DNA of 60,195 nucleotides, from positions 1-60,195 of the forward strand of contig NZ_BAZY01000011.1 of NCBI RefSeq assembly GCF_001310975.1, in the 5' to 3' direction. The notes beneath the pieces were generated by a model. It did not search any database. It was not told where the DNA came from and worked only from the letters and a program-made list of their open reading frames with translations. Each line of letters starts with the position of its first letter. Position 1 is the stretch's first letter. This document shows positions 18,849 through 27,793 of the stretch, piece after piece. The stretch comes from Thermoanaerobacter thermocopriae JCM 7501. GTDB taxonomy: Bacteria > Bacillota > Thermoanaerobacteria > Thermoanaerobacterales > Thermoanaerobacteraceae. Made by a program: the position numbers and the translations under genes.

Positions 18849-19619
18849 ATGAATAACAAAGTTGAAATTTGTGGGGTCAATACTTCTAAATTACCTGTTT
18901 TAAAACCTTCCAAGCAGAAAGAGCTATTAATACGGATGAAAAATGGAGACAAAAAGGCGAGAGAAGAATTTATAAATGGCAATTTGCGATTGGTACTAAG
19001 TGTTATTCAAAGATTTAATAATCGCGGGGAGTACGTAGATGATTTGTTTCAAGTAGGATGTATAGGGCTTATAAAAGCTATTGACAATTTTGACTTAGAT
19101 CAAAATGTAAAATTTTCTACTTATGCTGTTCCAATGATAATTGGAGAAATAAGAAGATATTTAAGAGATAACACTCCTATAAGGGTGAGCCGTTCTTTAA
19201 GAGATATAGCCTATAAAGCATTACAGGTAAGGGACAAATTAGTATCGGAAAATTCCAAAGAGCCGACAGTAGGCGAAATAGCTAAAGAGCTGGATCTTCC
19301 ACGTGAAGAAGTAGTAATGGCTCTTGATGCTATTCAAGAACCGGTTTCTTTGTTTGAACCTATATATCATGATGGTGGAGATGCGATTTATGTGATGGAC
19401 CAGGTCAGCGATGATAAGAATATTGACGAAGTTTGGCTTGAAAAAATTGCTTTAAAGGAGGCAATACAAAAACTTAATGAAAGAGAGAAATTGATATTGA
19501 CACTCCGATTTTTTGAGGGTAAAACTCAGATGGAGGTAGCAAAAGAAATAGGAATATCTCAAGCACAAGTTTCAAGATTGGAAAAAGCAGCTTTAAATCA
19601 CATGAGGAAATACATCTAG
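18849..19619 (+). CDS. sigG: RNA polymerase sporulation sigma factor SigG
   Basis: Sigma-G drives late forespore transcription. The 256-residue protein begins with the family hallmark NKVEICGVNTSKLPVLK, the stretch bound by the anti-sigma factor Gin/CsfB. Core-binding region 2 (LRLVLSVIQRFNNRGEYVDDLFQVG) and the region 4 helix-turn-helix (TQMEVAKEIGISQAQVSRLEK) follow. ATG at 18849 gives the usual length; the upstream in-frame GTG at 18834 is less likely. A dedicated sigma-F promoter precedes it and a terminator overlaps its stop. Confidence 0.95.
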   Translation: MNNKVEICGVNTSKLPVLKPSKQKELLIRMKNGDKKAREEFINGNLRLVLSVIQRFNNRGEYVDDLFQVGCIGLIKAIDNFDLDQNVKFSTYAVPMIIGEIRRYLRDNTPIRVSRSLRDIAYKALQVRDKLVSENSKEPTVGEIAKELDLPREEVVMALDAIQEPVSLFEPIYHDGGDAIYVMDQVSDDKNIDEVWLEKIALKEAIQKLNEREKLILTLRFFEGKTQMEVAKEIGISQAQVSRLEKAALNHMRKYI

Positions 19620-19648
19620 CTTATCAGGAATGATAAGCTAGATTTTTC
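19614..19648 (+). terminator. intrinsic terminator after sigG
   Basis: A perfect 13-bp stem (19614-19626 with 19631-19643), GGAA loop and T-run. The sigG stop codon lies inside the 5' arm. Confidence 0.9.
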
Positions 19649-19692
19649 ATATAATTTTATGAAAAGGAAAAGGACCAAAGGGGGAAATTAAG

Positions 19693-19944
19693 ATGATTAA
19701 AGCTTCAGAATTAAGAGATAAAGATGTTATAGATATAAATACAGGAGAAAAATTGGGGAATATAATTGACATTGAAATAAATCTTGAAGAAGGGAAAGTG
19801 GAGGGGATAGTTATACCAAAAGAAACAAGTTTTTTTAGGTTCTTTAATAAAGATATAGAAATTTATTTACCATGGGAATCTGTAAAAAAGATTGGAACAG
19901 ATGTGATATTGGTAGATTTCAAAGACAAAGAAGCTCAAGTTTGA
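19693..19944 (+). CDS. YlmC/YmxH family PRC-barrel sporulation protein
   Basis: This 83-residue single PRC-barrel protein opens with the strand pattern ASELRDKDVIDINTGEKLGNIIDIEI. This family is common in spore formers near sigG or in the ylm region. RFFNKDIEIYLPWESVKKIGTDVILVD closes the barrel. GGGGG lies 7 bp before the ATG. Some relatives influence sporulation, but no biochemical activity is assigned. It stands alone between the sigG terminator and nrdR. Confidence 0.8.
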   Translation: MIKASELRDKDVIDINTGEKLGNIIDIEINLEEGKVEGIVIPKETSFFRFFNKDIEIYLPWESVKKIGTDVILVDFKDKEAQV

Positions 19945-20005
19945 CTAATGAAAACAAGTTTATTATAATTTTATTAAATAATTAAGAATTGTTGGAGGTA
20001 ATAAG

Positions 20006-20482
20006 ATGAAATGCCCTTATTGTGGGTATCCGGACTCAAAAGTTATTGACTCTCGACCTACAGATGATAACACTTCTATAAGGAGAAGAAGGGAATGTTT
20101 AAAATGTGGAAAGAGATTTACTACTTATGAGAAAGTAGAACAATTGCCTATACTGGTAATAAAAAAGGACAATCGCCGAGAGGTCTATGACAGAGATAAA
20201 ATATTGAAAGGCATGATAAAAGCTTGTGAAAAAAGGCCAGTGCCTATAAAAGTTTTAGAAGAAATTACAGATGAAATTGACAAGAGAATAATAAATTCAA
20301 TGGAAAGAGAAATAACCTCCACTGAAATCGGAGAAATGGTAATGGAAAAGTTAAAAAATGTAGATGAAGTAGCTTATGTTAGGTTTGCCTCTGTTTATAG
20401 GCAGTTTAAAGATATAAATACTTTTATGGACGAACTTAAGAAACTTCTTAAAGAGAGTGAGACAAAAAAAGAAAATGCATAA
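20006..20482 (+). CDS. nrdR: transcriptional repressor NrdR
   Basis: NrdR is a nucleotide-sensing repressor of ribonucleotide reductase genes. The 158-residue protein has an N-terminal zinc ribbon (Cys3, Cys6, Cys31, Cys34) with the signature [16 protein letters not shown], and an ATP-cone domain ([18 protein letters not shown] onward). Length matches the family. GGAGG lies 7 bp before the ATG. No NrdR box or nrd gene was recognised in the window. Confidence 0.96.
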   Translation: MKCPYCGYPDSKVIDSRPTDDNTSIRRRRECLKCGKRFTTYEKVEQLPILVIKKDNRREVYDRDKILKGMIKACEKRPVPIKVLEEITDEIDKRIINSMEREITSTEIGEMVMEKLKNVDEVAYVRFASVYRQFKDINTFMDELKKLLKESETKKENA

Positions 20483-20529
20483 CTTTTTGCTTCAAAGGTG
20501 TACAAGCCATATTACCTGGAGGTGTCAAA

Positions 20530-21234
20530 ATGGCCCATAGGGTGTTGGTCATAGAAGATGAAGTTCATATATTGGAACTTTTAAGGTATAACTTGGAAGC
20601 AGCAGGGTACAAAGTCATTACTTCGGAAAATGGAAAAGAAGGATTGGACAAAGCACTTGAAGAAAAACCTGATTTGGTTATCCTAGATTTGATGTTACCA
20701 GATGTTGATGGATTGGAAATATGTAAAATTTTAAAAAAGAATGATGAAACCAAAAATATTCCTATAATAATGTTAACGGCAAAAAGCGAAGAATTTGACA
20801 AAGTATTGGGATTGGAGTTGGGAGCAGACGATTATATTACAAAACCCTTCAGCGTAAGAGAATTGTTGGCTCGAATTAAAGCTGTTCTTCGGCGAACCCA
20901 GCAGCCAGAGGAAGAAAAAGAAGAAATAATAAGATTTGGTGATATAGTTATTGATACTGGAAAGCATTTGGTTTATAAAAAAGGAAAAGTATTAGACTTG
21001 ACTTTAAAAGAGTTTGAGCTTTTGAAACTTTTGTCTCAAAATATGGGTAAAGTATTAACTAGAGACTATCTCTTGGATAAAGTGTGGGGGTATGAATATG
21101 CTGGAGAGACTCGAACCGTTGATGTCCATATCAGGCATTTAAGAAAAAAGATAGAAGACGATGATAAATCTCCTGTGTATATTGAGACTGTCAGAGGAAT
21201 TGGATATAAGTTGAAGGATAAAGGTGAAGTCTAA
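20530..21234 (+). CDS. phoP: phosphate-response regulator PhoP/PhoB (OmpR family)
   Basis: This 234-residue response regulator has a receiver domain with phosphoacceptor Asp53 (LVILDLMLPD) and a switch Lys in TKPFS. The C-terminal winged helix contains LTLKEFELLKLLSQN and RTVDVHIRHLRKKIEDD. OmpR-type regulators bind tandem direct repeats with an 11-bp period, exactly what is seen before pstS and pstC. It overlaps phoR by one base (TAATG), giving a coupled two-component system for phosphate starvation. Confidence 0.93.
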   Translation: MAHRVLVIEDEVHILELLRYNLEAAGYKVITSENGKEGLDKALEEKPDLVILDLMLPDVDGLEICKILKKNDETKNIPIIMLTAKSEEFDKVLGLELGADDYITKPFSVRELLARIKAVLRRTQQPEEEKEEIIRFGDIVIDTGKHLVYKKGKVLDLTLKEFELLKLLSQNMGKVLTRDYLLDKVWGYEYAGETRTVDVHIRHLRKKIEDDDKSPVYIETVRGIGYKLKDKGEV

Positions 21235-22604
21235 TGCTAAAGAAATCCTATTGTAAATTGCTTTTAATAGACCTACTTGGGATTTTAATAGTTGCTCTAT
21301 TTTTTTTAGGCTATGCTCCAATGACCAGATTTATTTTTGCTATTTTTTTGGGAATTTTAGTAACATTTTTTTTAAGTTATAGATTTATAAAAAATATAGT
21401 AGAGCCTATAAAAGAGATAACTGAGATTACGAAGGATATTTCAAATGGGATATACAGTCATGGACTTGAAAGCGATTCTATTGATGAAATAAAAGAGCTT
21501 TCTCATGCAATTGACTCTATGTCCTATAAATTAAAAGTGACTATAGAAGAATTAAATGATAGAAATGCAAAATTAGAAGCTATTTTAAAAAGCATAGTAA
21601 ATGGAGTTATTGCATTTGATAATAATGAAAGAATATTGCTCATAAATGACGCTGCGAGGAAAATTCTAAATATAAAAGGAAAAGATTTAATCGGTAAACA
21701 CATCCTGGAGATTGTAAGAAACAGCAAGTTATATGACCTTTTTGAAGATGTTAAGAAAAATAAAAATTCCCCTTCTAAAAGTTTAGAGCTAAATGTTTTT
21801 AATAAACACCTCAAAGTGTATACCAGTCCAATTCTTCATCCAATTTCCCATCAAAATTTGGGCTTTGTGTTAATAATAGATGATATTACAGAAATGAGAA
21901 GATTAGAAAAAATAAGAAATGAATTTGTGGCAAATGTATCCCATGAGCTTAGAACGCCTTTAACGTCTATTAGGGGTTTTATTGAAACTTTAAGAAATGG
22001 TGCTATTGAAAACCCTGAAGCAAGAGATAAATTTTTAGATATAATTGATTTTGAGTCTGAAAGACTTACAAGACTTATAAACGATATACTCACTCTTTCT
22101 GAAATAGAAAATGTTAAAGAAGGTTATCCGACAGAAGAAACAGAATTGGATAATGAGATAGAGGATATATTATATATAATGGACAAGATGGCGAGAAATA
22201 AAAATATTACGTTGATAAAAGATTTAAATTGTCCTGGCTTGGTGATAAATACTAATAAAGATAGATTTCATCAGATGATGATCAATTTAATAGATAACGG
22301 TATAAAATACACTCCAGAAGGAGGGTTTGTAAAAGTTTCTACCAGAGAAGAGGGGGATAAAATAATTATTGAAGTTAAAGACAACGGTATAGGAATTTCG
22401 AAAGAAAATATTCCAAGGCTTTTTGAGAGATTTTATCGAGTGGATAAAAGTCGCTCAAGGAAATTAGGTGGTACGGGACTAGGCCTTGCTATAGTTAAAC
22501 ATATTGTTGAATCTATGAAAGGGGAAATCTCTGTAGAAAGTGAAATAGGAAAAGGTACAAAGTTTATCATGAAATTCAGCAAAGCTGATTTAACAAAGAC
22601 TTAA
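21234..22604 (+). CDS. phoR: phosphate-sensing histidine kinase PhoR
   Basis: This 456-residue sensor kinase has two N-terminal membrane segments with almost no extracellular loop, a HAMP domain and a PAS domain. HisKA follows with His237 in VSHELRTPLTSI, then the ATPase boxes DNGIKYTPEGG, DNGIGISKENI and GGTGLGLAIVK. The short periplasmic loop resembles PhoR proteins that sense through the PstSCAB-PhoU complex encoded downstream. The first Pho box of the pstS promoter lies inside its last codons. Confidence 0.93.
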   Translation: MLKKSYCKLLLIDLLGILIVALFFLGYAPMTRFIFAIFLGILVTFFLSYRFIKNIVEPIKEITEITKDISNGIYSHGLESDSIDEIKELSHAIDSMSYKLKVTIEELNDRNAKLEAILKSIVNGVIAFDNNERILLINDAARKILNIKGKDLIGKHILEIVRNSKLYDLFEDVKKNKNSPSKSLELNVFNKHLKVYTSPILHPISHQNLGFVLIIDDITEMRRLEKIRNEFVANVSHELRTPLTSIRGFIETLRNGAIENPEARDKFLDIIDFESERLTRLINDILTLSEIENVKEGYPTEETELDNEIEDILYIMDKMARNKNITLIKDLNCPGLVINTNKDRFHQMMINLIDNGIKYTPEGGFVKVSTREEGDKIIIEVKDNGIGISKENIPRLFERFYRVDKSRSRKLGGTGLGLAIVKHIVESMKGEISVESEIGKGTKFIMKFSKADLTKT

Positions 22605-22643
22605 CAATATTTTAATATTGAATTTACAATGAATTGCTACAAT
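22590..22643 (+). promoter_or_regulatory. Pho-box array and -10 of pstS
   Basis: Five hexamers start at 22590, 22601, 22612, 22623 and 22634 (TTAACA, TTAACA, TTAATA, TTTACA, TTGCTA), an exact 11-bp period, followed by TACAAT at 22638-22643. PhoP in Firmicutes binds TTAACA-type direct repeats with this spacing. The array begins within the phoR 3' end. Confidence 0.85.
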
Positions 22644-22683
22644 GTACTTGTACAAAAATTTAAATAATTTTGGAGGTGCTTTA

Positions 22684-23567
22684 ATGTTAAATAGTCGATT
22701 TCCGAAAGTTGCTATTGCAGTACTGTTAATTGCGAGCTTTTTTACTTTTGCTGCCTGTGGTTCAAAACAACCTCAAAGCGATGATTCTACTACAACCACT
22801 GACAATCTTTCAGGTAACATAACAATTGCTGGTTCTACAGCGTTACAGCCATTGGCTGAACAAGCTGCCAAAATGTTTATGGAAAAATATCCTAATGTAG
22901 CAATAACAGTACAAGGTGGCGGTAGTGGTACAGGGTTGACGCAGGTAGTTCAAGGCGCAATTGATATCGGAAATTCTGATATTTCTGCTGAGGAAAAATT
23001 AGATGCTGAGGCTGCAAAATCTTTAGTAGATCATAAAGTTACAGTTGTAGGTTTTGCTGTAGTTGTGAATAAAGATGTTACAGTTGATAATTTAACTCAG
23101 CAGCAACTGGTAGACATTTTACCGGAAAAATAACAAATTGGAGAGAAGTTGGCGGGCAAGATGAAAAGATAACAGTTATTTTAAGACCTGCAAGTTCGGG
23201 CACAAGAGCAACTTTTAAGAAGATCGTGTTAAAAGGTCAGGAAGAAGCAGTAGGCCTTGCTTTGACAGAAGATTCTAATGGAGCAGTTAAAAGAGCTGTA
23301 GCAGATACAAAAGGTGCAATTAGCTATATCAGTTTGGCATATATTGATGATACTGTAAAAGTGTTAAAGTATAATGGTGTAGAGCCAACTGCCCAGAACA
23401 TAATAGATGGTAAATATCCTATTTGGTCATACGAGCATATGTACACAAAAGGAGAGCCTACTGGTGCAGTCAAAGTTTTCTTAGATTTCATGATGTCTGA
23501 TGAAGTGCAAAAAGGTCCTCTTACTAAGTTGGGATTTATACCTGTTACTGAAATGAAAACAAAATAA
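22684..23567 (+). CDS. pstS: phosphate ABC transporter substrate-binding lipoprotein PstS (frameshift near 23118)
   Basis: PstS captures inorganic phosphate outside the cell for PstCAB. A lipoprotein signal ([17 protein letters not shown]) is cleaved before Cys19 or close to it. Mature motifs are [25 protein letters not shown] and [11 protein letters not shown]. One T lost from a T-run near 23118 splits the gene; restoring it yields [14 protein letters not shown] and a 294-residue protein. ATG at 22684 follows GGAGG. A Pho-box array precedes it. Confidence 0.93.
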
Positions 23568-23575
23568 AAAATAAT

Positions 23576-23612
23576 GAAAGAGGGGAGCTGGCAAGAACCA
23601 GTTCCTCTTTAT
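23576..23612 (+). terminator. imperfect hairpin between pstS and pstC
   Basis: An imperfect GC-containing stem (AGAGG..GAGCTGG against CCAGTTCCTCT) ends in a short T-run. It probably limits read-through from pstS, which is normally made in excess over the permease. Confidence 0.55.
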
Positions 23613-23624
23613 ATAACTATGGAA

Positions 23625-23700
23625 TTAACATAGATTTAACATATATTTAACATATATTTAACGTAAATTTAATGAAGTTTTTTTTAAGAGTTGCTACTAT
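23625..23700 (+). promoter_or_regulatory. second Pho-box array and -10, before pstC
   Basis: Hexamers TTAACA, TTAACA, TTAACA, TTAACG, TTAATG begin at 23625, 23636, 23647, 23658 and 23669, an exact 11-bp period. TACTAT at 23695-23700 is a possible -10. This gives pstCAB-phoU its own phosphate-regulated start. Confidence 0.85.
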
Positions 23701-23749
23701 AAAAGAAGTGCTATATTGTCATTATATTTTCTTAAATGGGGGAAAGCAC

Positions 23750-24649
23750 ATGACAGCTGATAAAAATTATGAAAGAAAGCGAAAAGTGGTTGATTTATTT
23801 GGAAAGGCTATCGTTTTCATTTCTGCTTTACTATTAATAATTATCACTGTTTCTCTATTTTTATTTGTAGCATCTAAAGGTCTTTCTACTTTTATAAAAG
23901 ATGGCATCTCTATAAAAGAATTTTTATTTTCTACTACCTGGAAGCCTGATAGAGATGTTCCCGCAGTAGGTTCATTACAATTTATATTAGGTTCCGTTCT
24001 CGTTTCTATTTTTGCTATTCTGATAAGTGCACCTCTTGGAGTTTCCTCTGCAATTTTTATGGTAGAAATTGCTAAAAAATTAGGGCAAAAGATTTTACAA
24101 CCAGCTATTGAAATATTTGTAGGCATTCCTTCTGTAGTGTACGGTTGGGTTGGTCTTACAGTGTTAGTTCCTTTTATAAGTAAACATTTTGGAGGATTAG
24201 GATTTAGCTTGCTGGCAGGTATATTAGTTCTTACTGTCATGACGCTGCCAACAATTACTAGTGTTAGCACTGATGCTATAAAGTCGTTACCTGTGGAGAT
24301 AAGAGAAGCGAGTTATGCTCTCGGAGCGACACGATGGCAAACAATAAGACATGTAATTCTTCCTGCAGCGAAGCCGGGAATTTTGACTGCTATTGTATTA
24401 GGATTGGCAAGGGCTTTTGGAGAAGCTTTGGCCGTGCAGATGGTTATAGGAAATCGTCCAGTTATTCCCAAATCTTTTTTAGAGCCTATAAGTACTATAA
24501 CTTCTATCATTACAATGGACATGGGAAATACAGTAATGGGTACCGTATGGAATGATGCTCTTTGGTCTTTAGCATTACTCCTTCTTATGATATCTTTTAC
24601 TTTCATCATTGTAATTAAATTGGTAGGCAGGAGGGGCATGTATAAATGA
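23750..24649 (+). CDS. pstC: phosphate ABC transporter permease PstC
   Basis: This 299-residue inner-membrane permease of the Pst phosphate importer has about six membrane segments and the ABC-permease EAA loop (REASYALGATRWQTIRHVILPAA). EIFVGIPSVVYGWVGL is typical of PstC. ATG at 23750 follows GGGGGAAAG. An in-frame ATG at 23672 lies in the promoter region and is rejected. It overlaps pstA by four bases and pairs with it to form the channel. Confidence 0.95.
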   Translation: MTADKNYERKRKVVDLFGKAIVFISALLLIIITVSLFLFVASKGLSTFIKDGISIKEFLFSTTWKPDRDVPAVGSLQFILGSVLVSIFAILISAPLGVSSAIFMVEIAKKLGQKILQPAIEIFVGIPSVVYGWVGLTVLVPFISKHFGGLGFSLLAGILVLTVMTLPTITSVSTDAIKSLPVEIREASYALGATRWQTIRHVILPAAKPGILTAIVLGLARAFGEALAVQMVIGNRPVIPKSFLEPISTITSIITMDMGNTVMGTVWNDALWSLALLLLMISFTFIIVIKLVGRRGMYK

Positions 24650-25533
24650 AATCTAAATTGTATGACAAAATAGCGACTATATATTTTTACGCTGTTGCTG
24701 TGTTTTTAATATTGTTTTTGGTTTTTTTTGTAAGTTATATATTGTATCAAGGCAGAACTAGACTTAATGTAGATTTTTTAACTTCCCCTCCAAAATTTAT
24801 GGAAGCAGGAGGAGGCATAGGGCCACAGCTTTTTAATTCGTTAGAATTATTAATAATAACTTTGATAATTTCTGTTCCTATAGGTTTAGGTGCAGGAATT
24901 TATATGGCAGAGTATGCAAAGCCAGGCTTATTAACGGAAATTATAAGGTTATCAATAGAGACACTATCTTCAATGCCTTCTATTGTAATAGGACTTTTTG
25001 GACTTTTAGTGTTTGTAACTATGACCGGATGGGGGTATTCTCTCATAGCAGGAGCGCTTGCCCTTACGGTGTTAAATCTTCCTGTAATGACAAGAGTAAG
25101 TGAAGATTCAATAAGAAGTGTGCCCAATAGTTTAAGAGAAGCAAGTTACGCTTTAGGTGCTACTAAATGGCAAACAATTGTAAAAGTTGTGGTACCTGCT
25201 GCAATGCCTGGAATTATAACAGGAATAATTTTGACAGCTGGAAGAATTTTCGGAGAAGCTGCTGCTTTGTTGTATACTGCAGGTATGAGTAGCCCTGCCT
25301 TGAATTTTTCAAACTTAAATCCCTCGAGTCCTACCTCGCCTTTAAATATCTTTAGACCTGCAGAAACTTTGGCTGTTTATATTTGGAAGATAAATAGTGA
25401 GGGGTTAGCACCTGATGCAAGACAGATTGCAGACGGTGCCGCAGCGGTTTTATTGCTAATGGTGTTGATTTTTAACATCCTTGCTAGATGGTTAGGAAAT
25501 GTATTATACAAGAGAATGACAGGCGAAAAATAA
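24646..25533 (+). CDS. pstA: phosphate ABC transporter permease PstA
   Basis: This 295-residue partner permease of PstC has about six membrane segments, with the EAA loop REASYALGATKWQTIVKVVVPAA. LSSMPSIVIGLFGLLVFV and ILTAGRIFGEAAALLYTAG are characteristic of PstA. Its ATG overlaps the pstC stop (ATGA), so translation is coupled. A sigma-A-like promoter for pstB lies in and just after its 3' end. Confidence 0.95.
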   Translation: MKSKLYDKIATIYFYAVAVFLILFLVFFVSYILYQGRTRLNVDFLTSPPKFMEAGGGIGPQLFNSLELLIITLIISVPIGLGAGIYMAEYAKPGLLTEIIRLSIETLSSMPSIVIGLFGLLVFVTMTGWGYSLIAGALALTVLNLPVMTRVSEDSIRSVPNSLREASYALGATKWQTIVKVVVPAAMPGIITGIILTAGRIFGEAAALLYTAGMSSPALNFSNLNPSSPTSPLNIFRPAETLAVYIWKINSEGLAPDARQIADGAAAVLLLMVLIFNILARWLGNVLYKRMTGEK

Positions 25534-25544
25534 AATGGTATAAT
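25516..25544 (+). promoter_or_regulatory. sigma-A promoter within the pstA end, driving pstB
   Basis: ATGACA (25516-25521), 17-bp spacer and TATAAT (25539-25544) preceded by TGG form a near-consensus extended promoter 30 bp before pstB. It would allow pstB-phoU expression independent of the Pho boxes. Confidence 0.6.
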
Positions 25545-25573
25545 ATTTTTATAAGGAAGGGGAATGCTGGTAA

Positions 25574-26332
25574 ATGAAAAAAATCCAGGTTAAAGATTTA
25601 GACTTGTTTTATGGAGATGTTCAAGCCCTCAAAAAAATAAATTTAGATGTAGAGAGAAATAGCGTTTTGGCACTTATCGGTCCTTCTGGTTGTGGGAAAT
25701 CCACCTTTATTCGTACTTTAAATAGGATGAACGATCTTATCGAAGGAGTTAAAATAAATGGGACTGTTTTACTTGATGGACAAGATGTATACAAAGAAGT
25801 GGATGTTATTGAACTTAGAAAGAGAGTAGGAATGGTTTTTCAAAAACCTAATCCTTTTCCTATGACTGTTTACGACAATGTAGCCTATGGTCCAAGAATT
25901 CATGGCATAAAAGACAAAAAAAAGCTTAATGAAATTGTTGAAAAAAGTTTGAAAGCTGCGGCTTTATGGGATGAAGTAAAAGATAGACTCTACAAGTCAG
26001 CTCTCAGTTTGTCTGGTGGTCAGCAGCAAAGACTTTGTATTGCTAGGACATTGGCAGTAGAACCAGAGGTAATTTTGATGGACGAGCCTACTTCAGCGTT
26101 AGACCCTATTTCTACGATGAAAATTGAGGAATTAATTAATGAGTTGAAAAATAAATATACAATAATAATAGTAACTCATAATATGCAACAAGCAGGAAGA
26201 GTTTCAGATTATACTGCCTTTTTCTTAAATGGTGAATTGGTTGAATGCGGACCGACGGATAGAGTTTTTTATAAGCCAAAGATAAGAGGACGGAAGACTA
26301 TATCACTGGAAGATTCGGTTAAAAGGAGGTGA
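25574..26332 (+). CDS. pstB: phosphate ABC transporter ATP-binding protein PstB
   Basis: This 252-residue ATPase powers PstCA. Walker A is [20 protein letters not shown], whose NRMNDL extension is typical of PstB. The signature is [16 protein letters not shown], Walker B is [13 protein letters not shown] and the switch His lies in [13 protein letters not shown]. The Shine-Dalgarno AAGGAAGGGG precedes the ATG. phoU follows after 4 bp. Confidence 0.97.
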   Translation: MKKIQVKDLDLFYGDVQALKKINLDVERNSVLALIGPSGCGKSTFIRTLNRMNDLIEGVKINGTVLLDGQDVYKEVDVIELRKRVGMVFQKPNPFPMTVYDNVAYGPRIHGIKDKKKLNEIVEKSLKAAALWDEVKDRLYKSALSLSGGQQQRLCIARTLAVEPEVILMDEPTSALDPISTMKIEELINELKNKYTIIIVTHNMQQAGRVSDYTAFFLNGELVECGPTDRVFYKPKIRGRKTISLEDSVKRR

Positions 26333-26336
26333 CACA

Positions 26337-26990
26337 ATGAATCGTACTCATTTTGAAAAAGAATTAGAAGAACTTCATTATGATGTCTTAAAAATGGGTA
26401 GCCTTGTAGAAGAAGCCATTGCAAGTGCCATTGCTTCTTTAGTAAATCATGACAAAGAATTAGCTCAGAAAATTATAGATGACGATGATAGAATAGATAA
26501 AATAGAAGTAGAAATCGATAATAAGTGTGCCAAGATTATTGTAACGCAGCAGCCAATTGCGAGGGATTTGAGGATAGTTTTAACGGGTCTTAAGATTGTT
26601 ACAGATTTAGAAAGAATGGCAGACCACGCAGTAGATATAGCCAAGACTACTTTGAGGATTGCGCATCAAAAGTATATAAAACCTTTAATCGATATCCCGA
26701 GAATGGCTGAAATTGTAAGAGAAATGGTCAAAATATCTTTGGATTCCTATGTACGACAAGATTTAGAATTGGCAAAAGCTATTGGAGAAAAAGACGATAT
26801 AGTAGATGCTCTTTACAAACAGATTTTTAGAGAACTTTTGACATATATGATGGAGGACCCTAGAAACATTGATCAGGCAACACAATTTTTGTTTGTTGCC
26901 CGTTATCTTGAAAGAATAGCTGACCATGCAACTAATATATGCGAATGGGTAATTTATCTGGATACTGGTGAACATATAGATTTAAATTGA
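26337..26990 (+). CDS. phoU: phosphate transport accessory protein PhoU
   Basis: This 217-residue protein is made of two PhoU three-helix repeats. The metal-binding ERMADHAVDIAK and ERIADHATNICEWV motifs are at equivalent places in each half. PhoU links the Pst transporter to PhoR and dampens the Pho response. It is the last gene of the Pho-regulated transcript and is followed directly by a strong terminator. Confidence 0.96.
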   Translation: MNRTHFEKELEELHYDVLKMGSLVEEAIASAIASLVNHDKELAQKIIDDDDRIDKIEVEIDNKCAKIIVTQQPIARDLRIVLTGLKIVTDLERMADHAVDIAKTTLRIAHQKYIKPLIDIPRMAEIVREMVKISLDSYVRQDLELAKAIGEKDDIVDALYKQIFRELLTYMMEDPRNIDQATQFLFVARYLERIADHATNICEWVIYLDTGEHIDLN

Positions 26991-26993
26991 AAT

Positions 26994-27029
26994 AAAAAGC
27001 GCTCACTCGAAAAAGTGAGCGCTTTTTGT
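26994..27029 (+). terminator. intrinsic terminator after phoU
   Basis: A perfect 14-bp stem (26994-27007 with 27014-27027), six-base loop and T-run. The A-tract at its 5' side could also let it work for the opposite strand. Confidence 0.92.
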
Positions 27030-27088
27030 ATATTTTTATTGCATTGTGCAAAACATATTTTTGAGAAAAAAGTTGGGGAGTGATTTTG

Positions 27089-27793
27089 ATGCCATTAAGC
27101 TATGTTTTGCTTTCGATTGTAGGATTGGTTGTTTTGTTCGGATTTGCCCATAGAGTATTAGATAGAATGAAAATGACAGATACGTGGGCTTTTTTGATAA
27201 TAATTGGGATGATAATAGGGACATTAATACCTAGTATTCCAATCACAAAAACTGTGTCTATAAACATAGGTGGAGCTGTTATCCCTATAGCAGTATGTGT
27301 GTATCTTTTTTTGAAAGCAGAAAATACGAAAGAAAGAGTAAATGCAGTTGTGGTGTCAATTGTTGCAGGAATAGCTGTTTTTATTACAGGAAGAATACTT
27401 CCTGCAGAACCTGAAGCCATGATTATTGAGCCTAATTACGTTTATGGCATTGTCGGTGGGCTAATCGCGTATCTTTTTTCGCGTTCGAGAAGAAGTGCTT
27501 TTATTGGAGGGGTGATGGGGATAATTTTGGCGAATGTGATGCAGGCTATTTTCAACTACATAACAGCTACAAGAGGAACAATAGCCATAGGAGGAGCTGG
27601 ATTTTTCGATTCTGTAGTTATATCCATGATAATTGCCGTATTTTTATCTGAAATAATTGGGGAAACAAGGGAAAAAATACAAGGAGGTACTTCTAAAAAA
27701 GACCTTGAACCCAAAGAAGGTATGGCTAGTAGTTTGATAGATACTCACAAAGAAGAAGAAGGTGAAAAAAATGAACAAAAACAAGATGAATAA
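27089..27793 (+). CDS. DUF1614 family membrane protein
   Basis: This 234-residue polytopic protein has about seven membrane segments and a highly charged C-terminal tail (KDLEPKEG...EEEGEKNEQKQDE). The order of conserved features (IPSIPITKTVSINIGGAVIPI, GIVGGLIAYLFSRSRRSAF, GGAGFFDSVVI) fits DUF1614. Function unknown. It overlaps the spoIIP start by about 23 bases, so it belongs to the sporulation-linked operon. ATG at 27089 is used; GTG at 27080 is an alternative. Confidence 0.75.
   Translation: MPLSYVLLSIVGLVVLFGFAHRVLDRMKMTDTWAFLIIIGMIIGTLIPSIPITKTVSINIGGAVIPIAVCVYLFLKAENTKERVNAVVVSIVAGIAVFITGRILPAEPEAMIIEPNYVYGIVGGLIAYLFSRSRRSAFIGGVMGIILANVMQAIFNYITATRGTIAIGGAGFFDSVVISMIIAVFLSEIIGETREKIQGGTSKKDLEPKEGMASSLIDTHKEEEGEKNEQKQDE

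Noticed and set aside
23672-23749. pstC start at 23672
   Set aside because: It falls within the Pho-box array and upstream of the -10, so it would not be transcribed.
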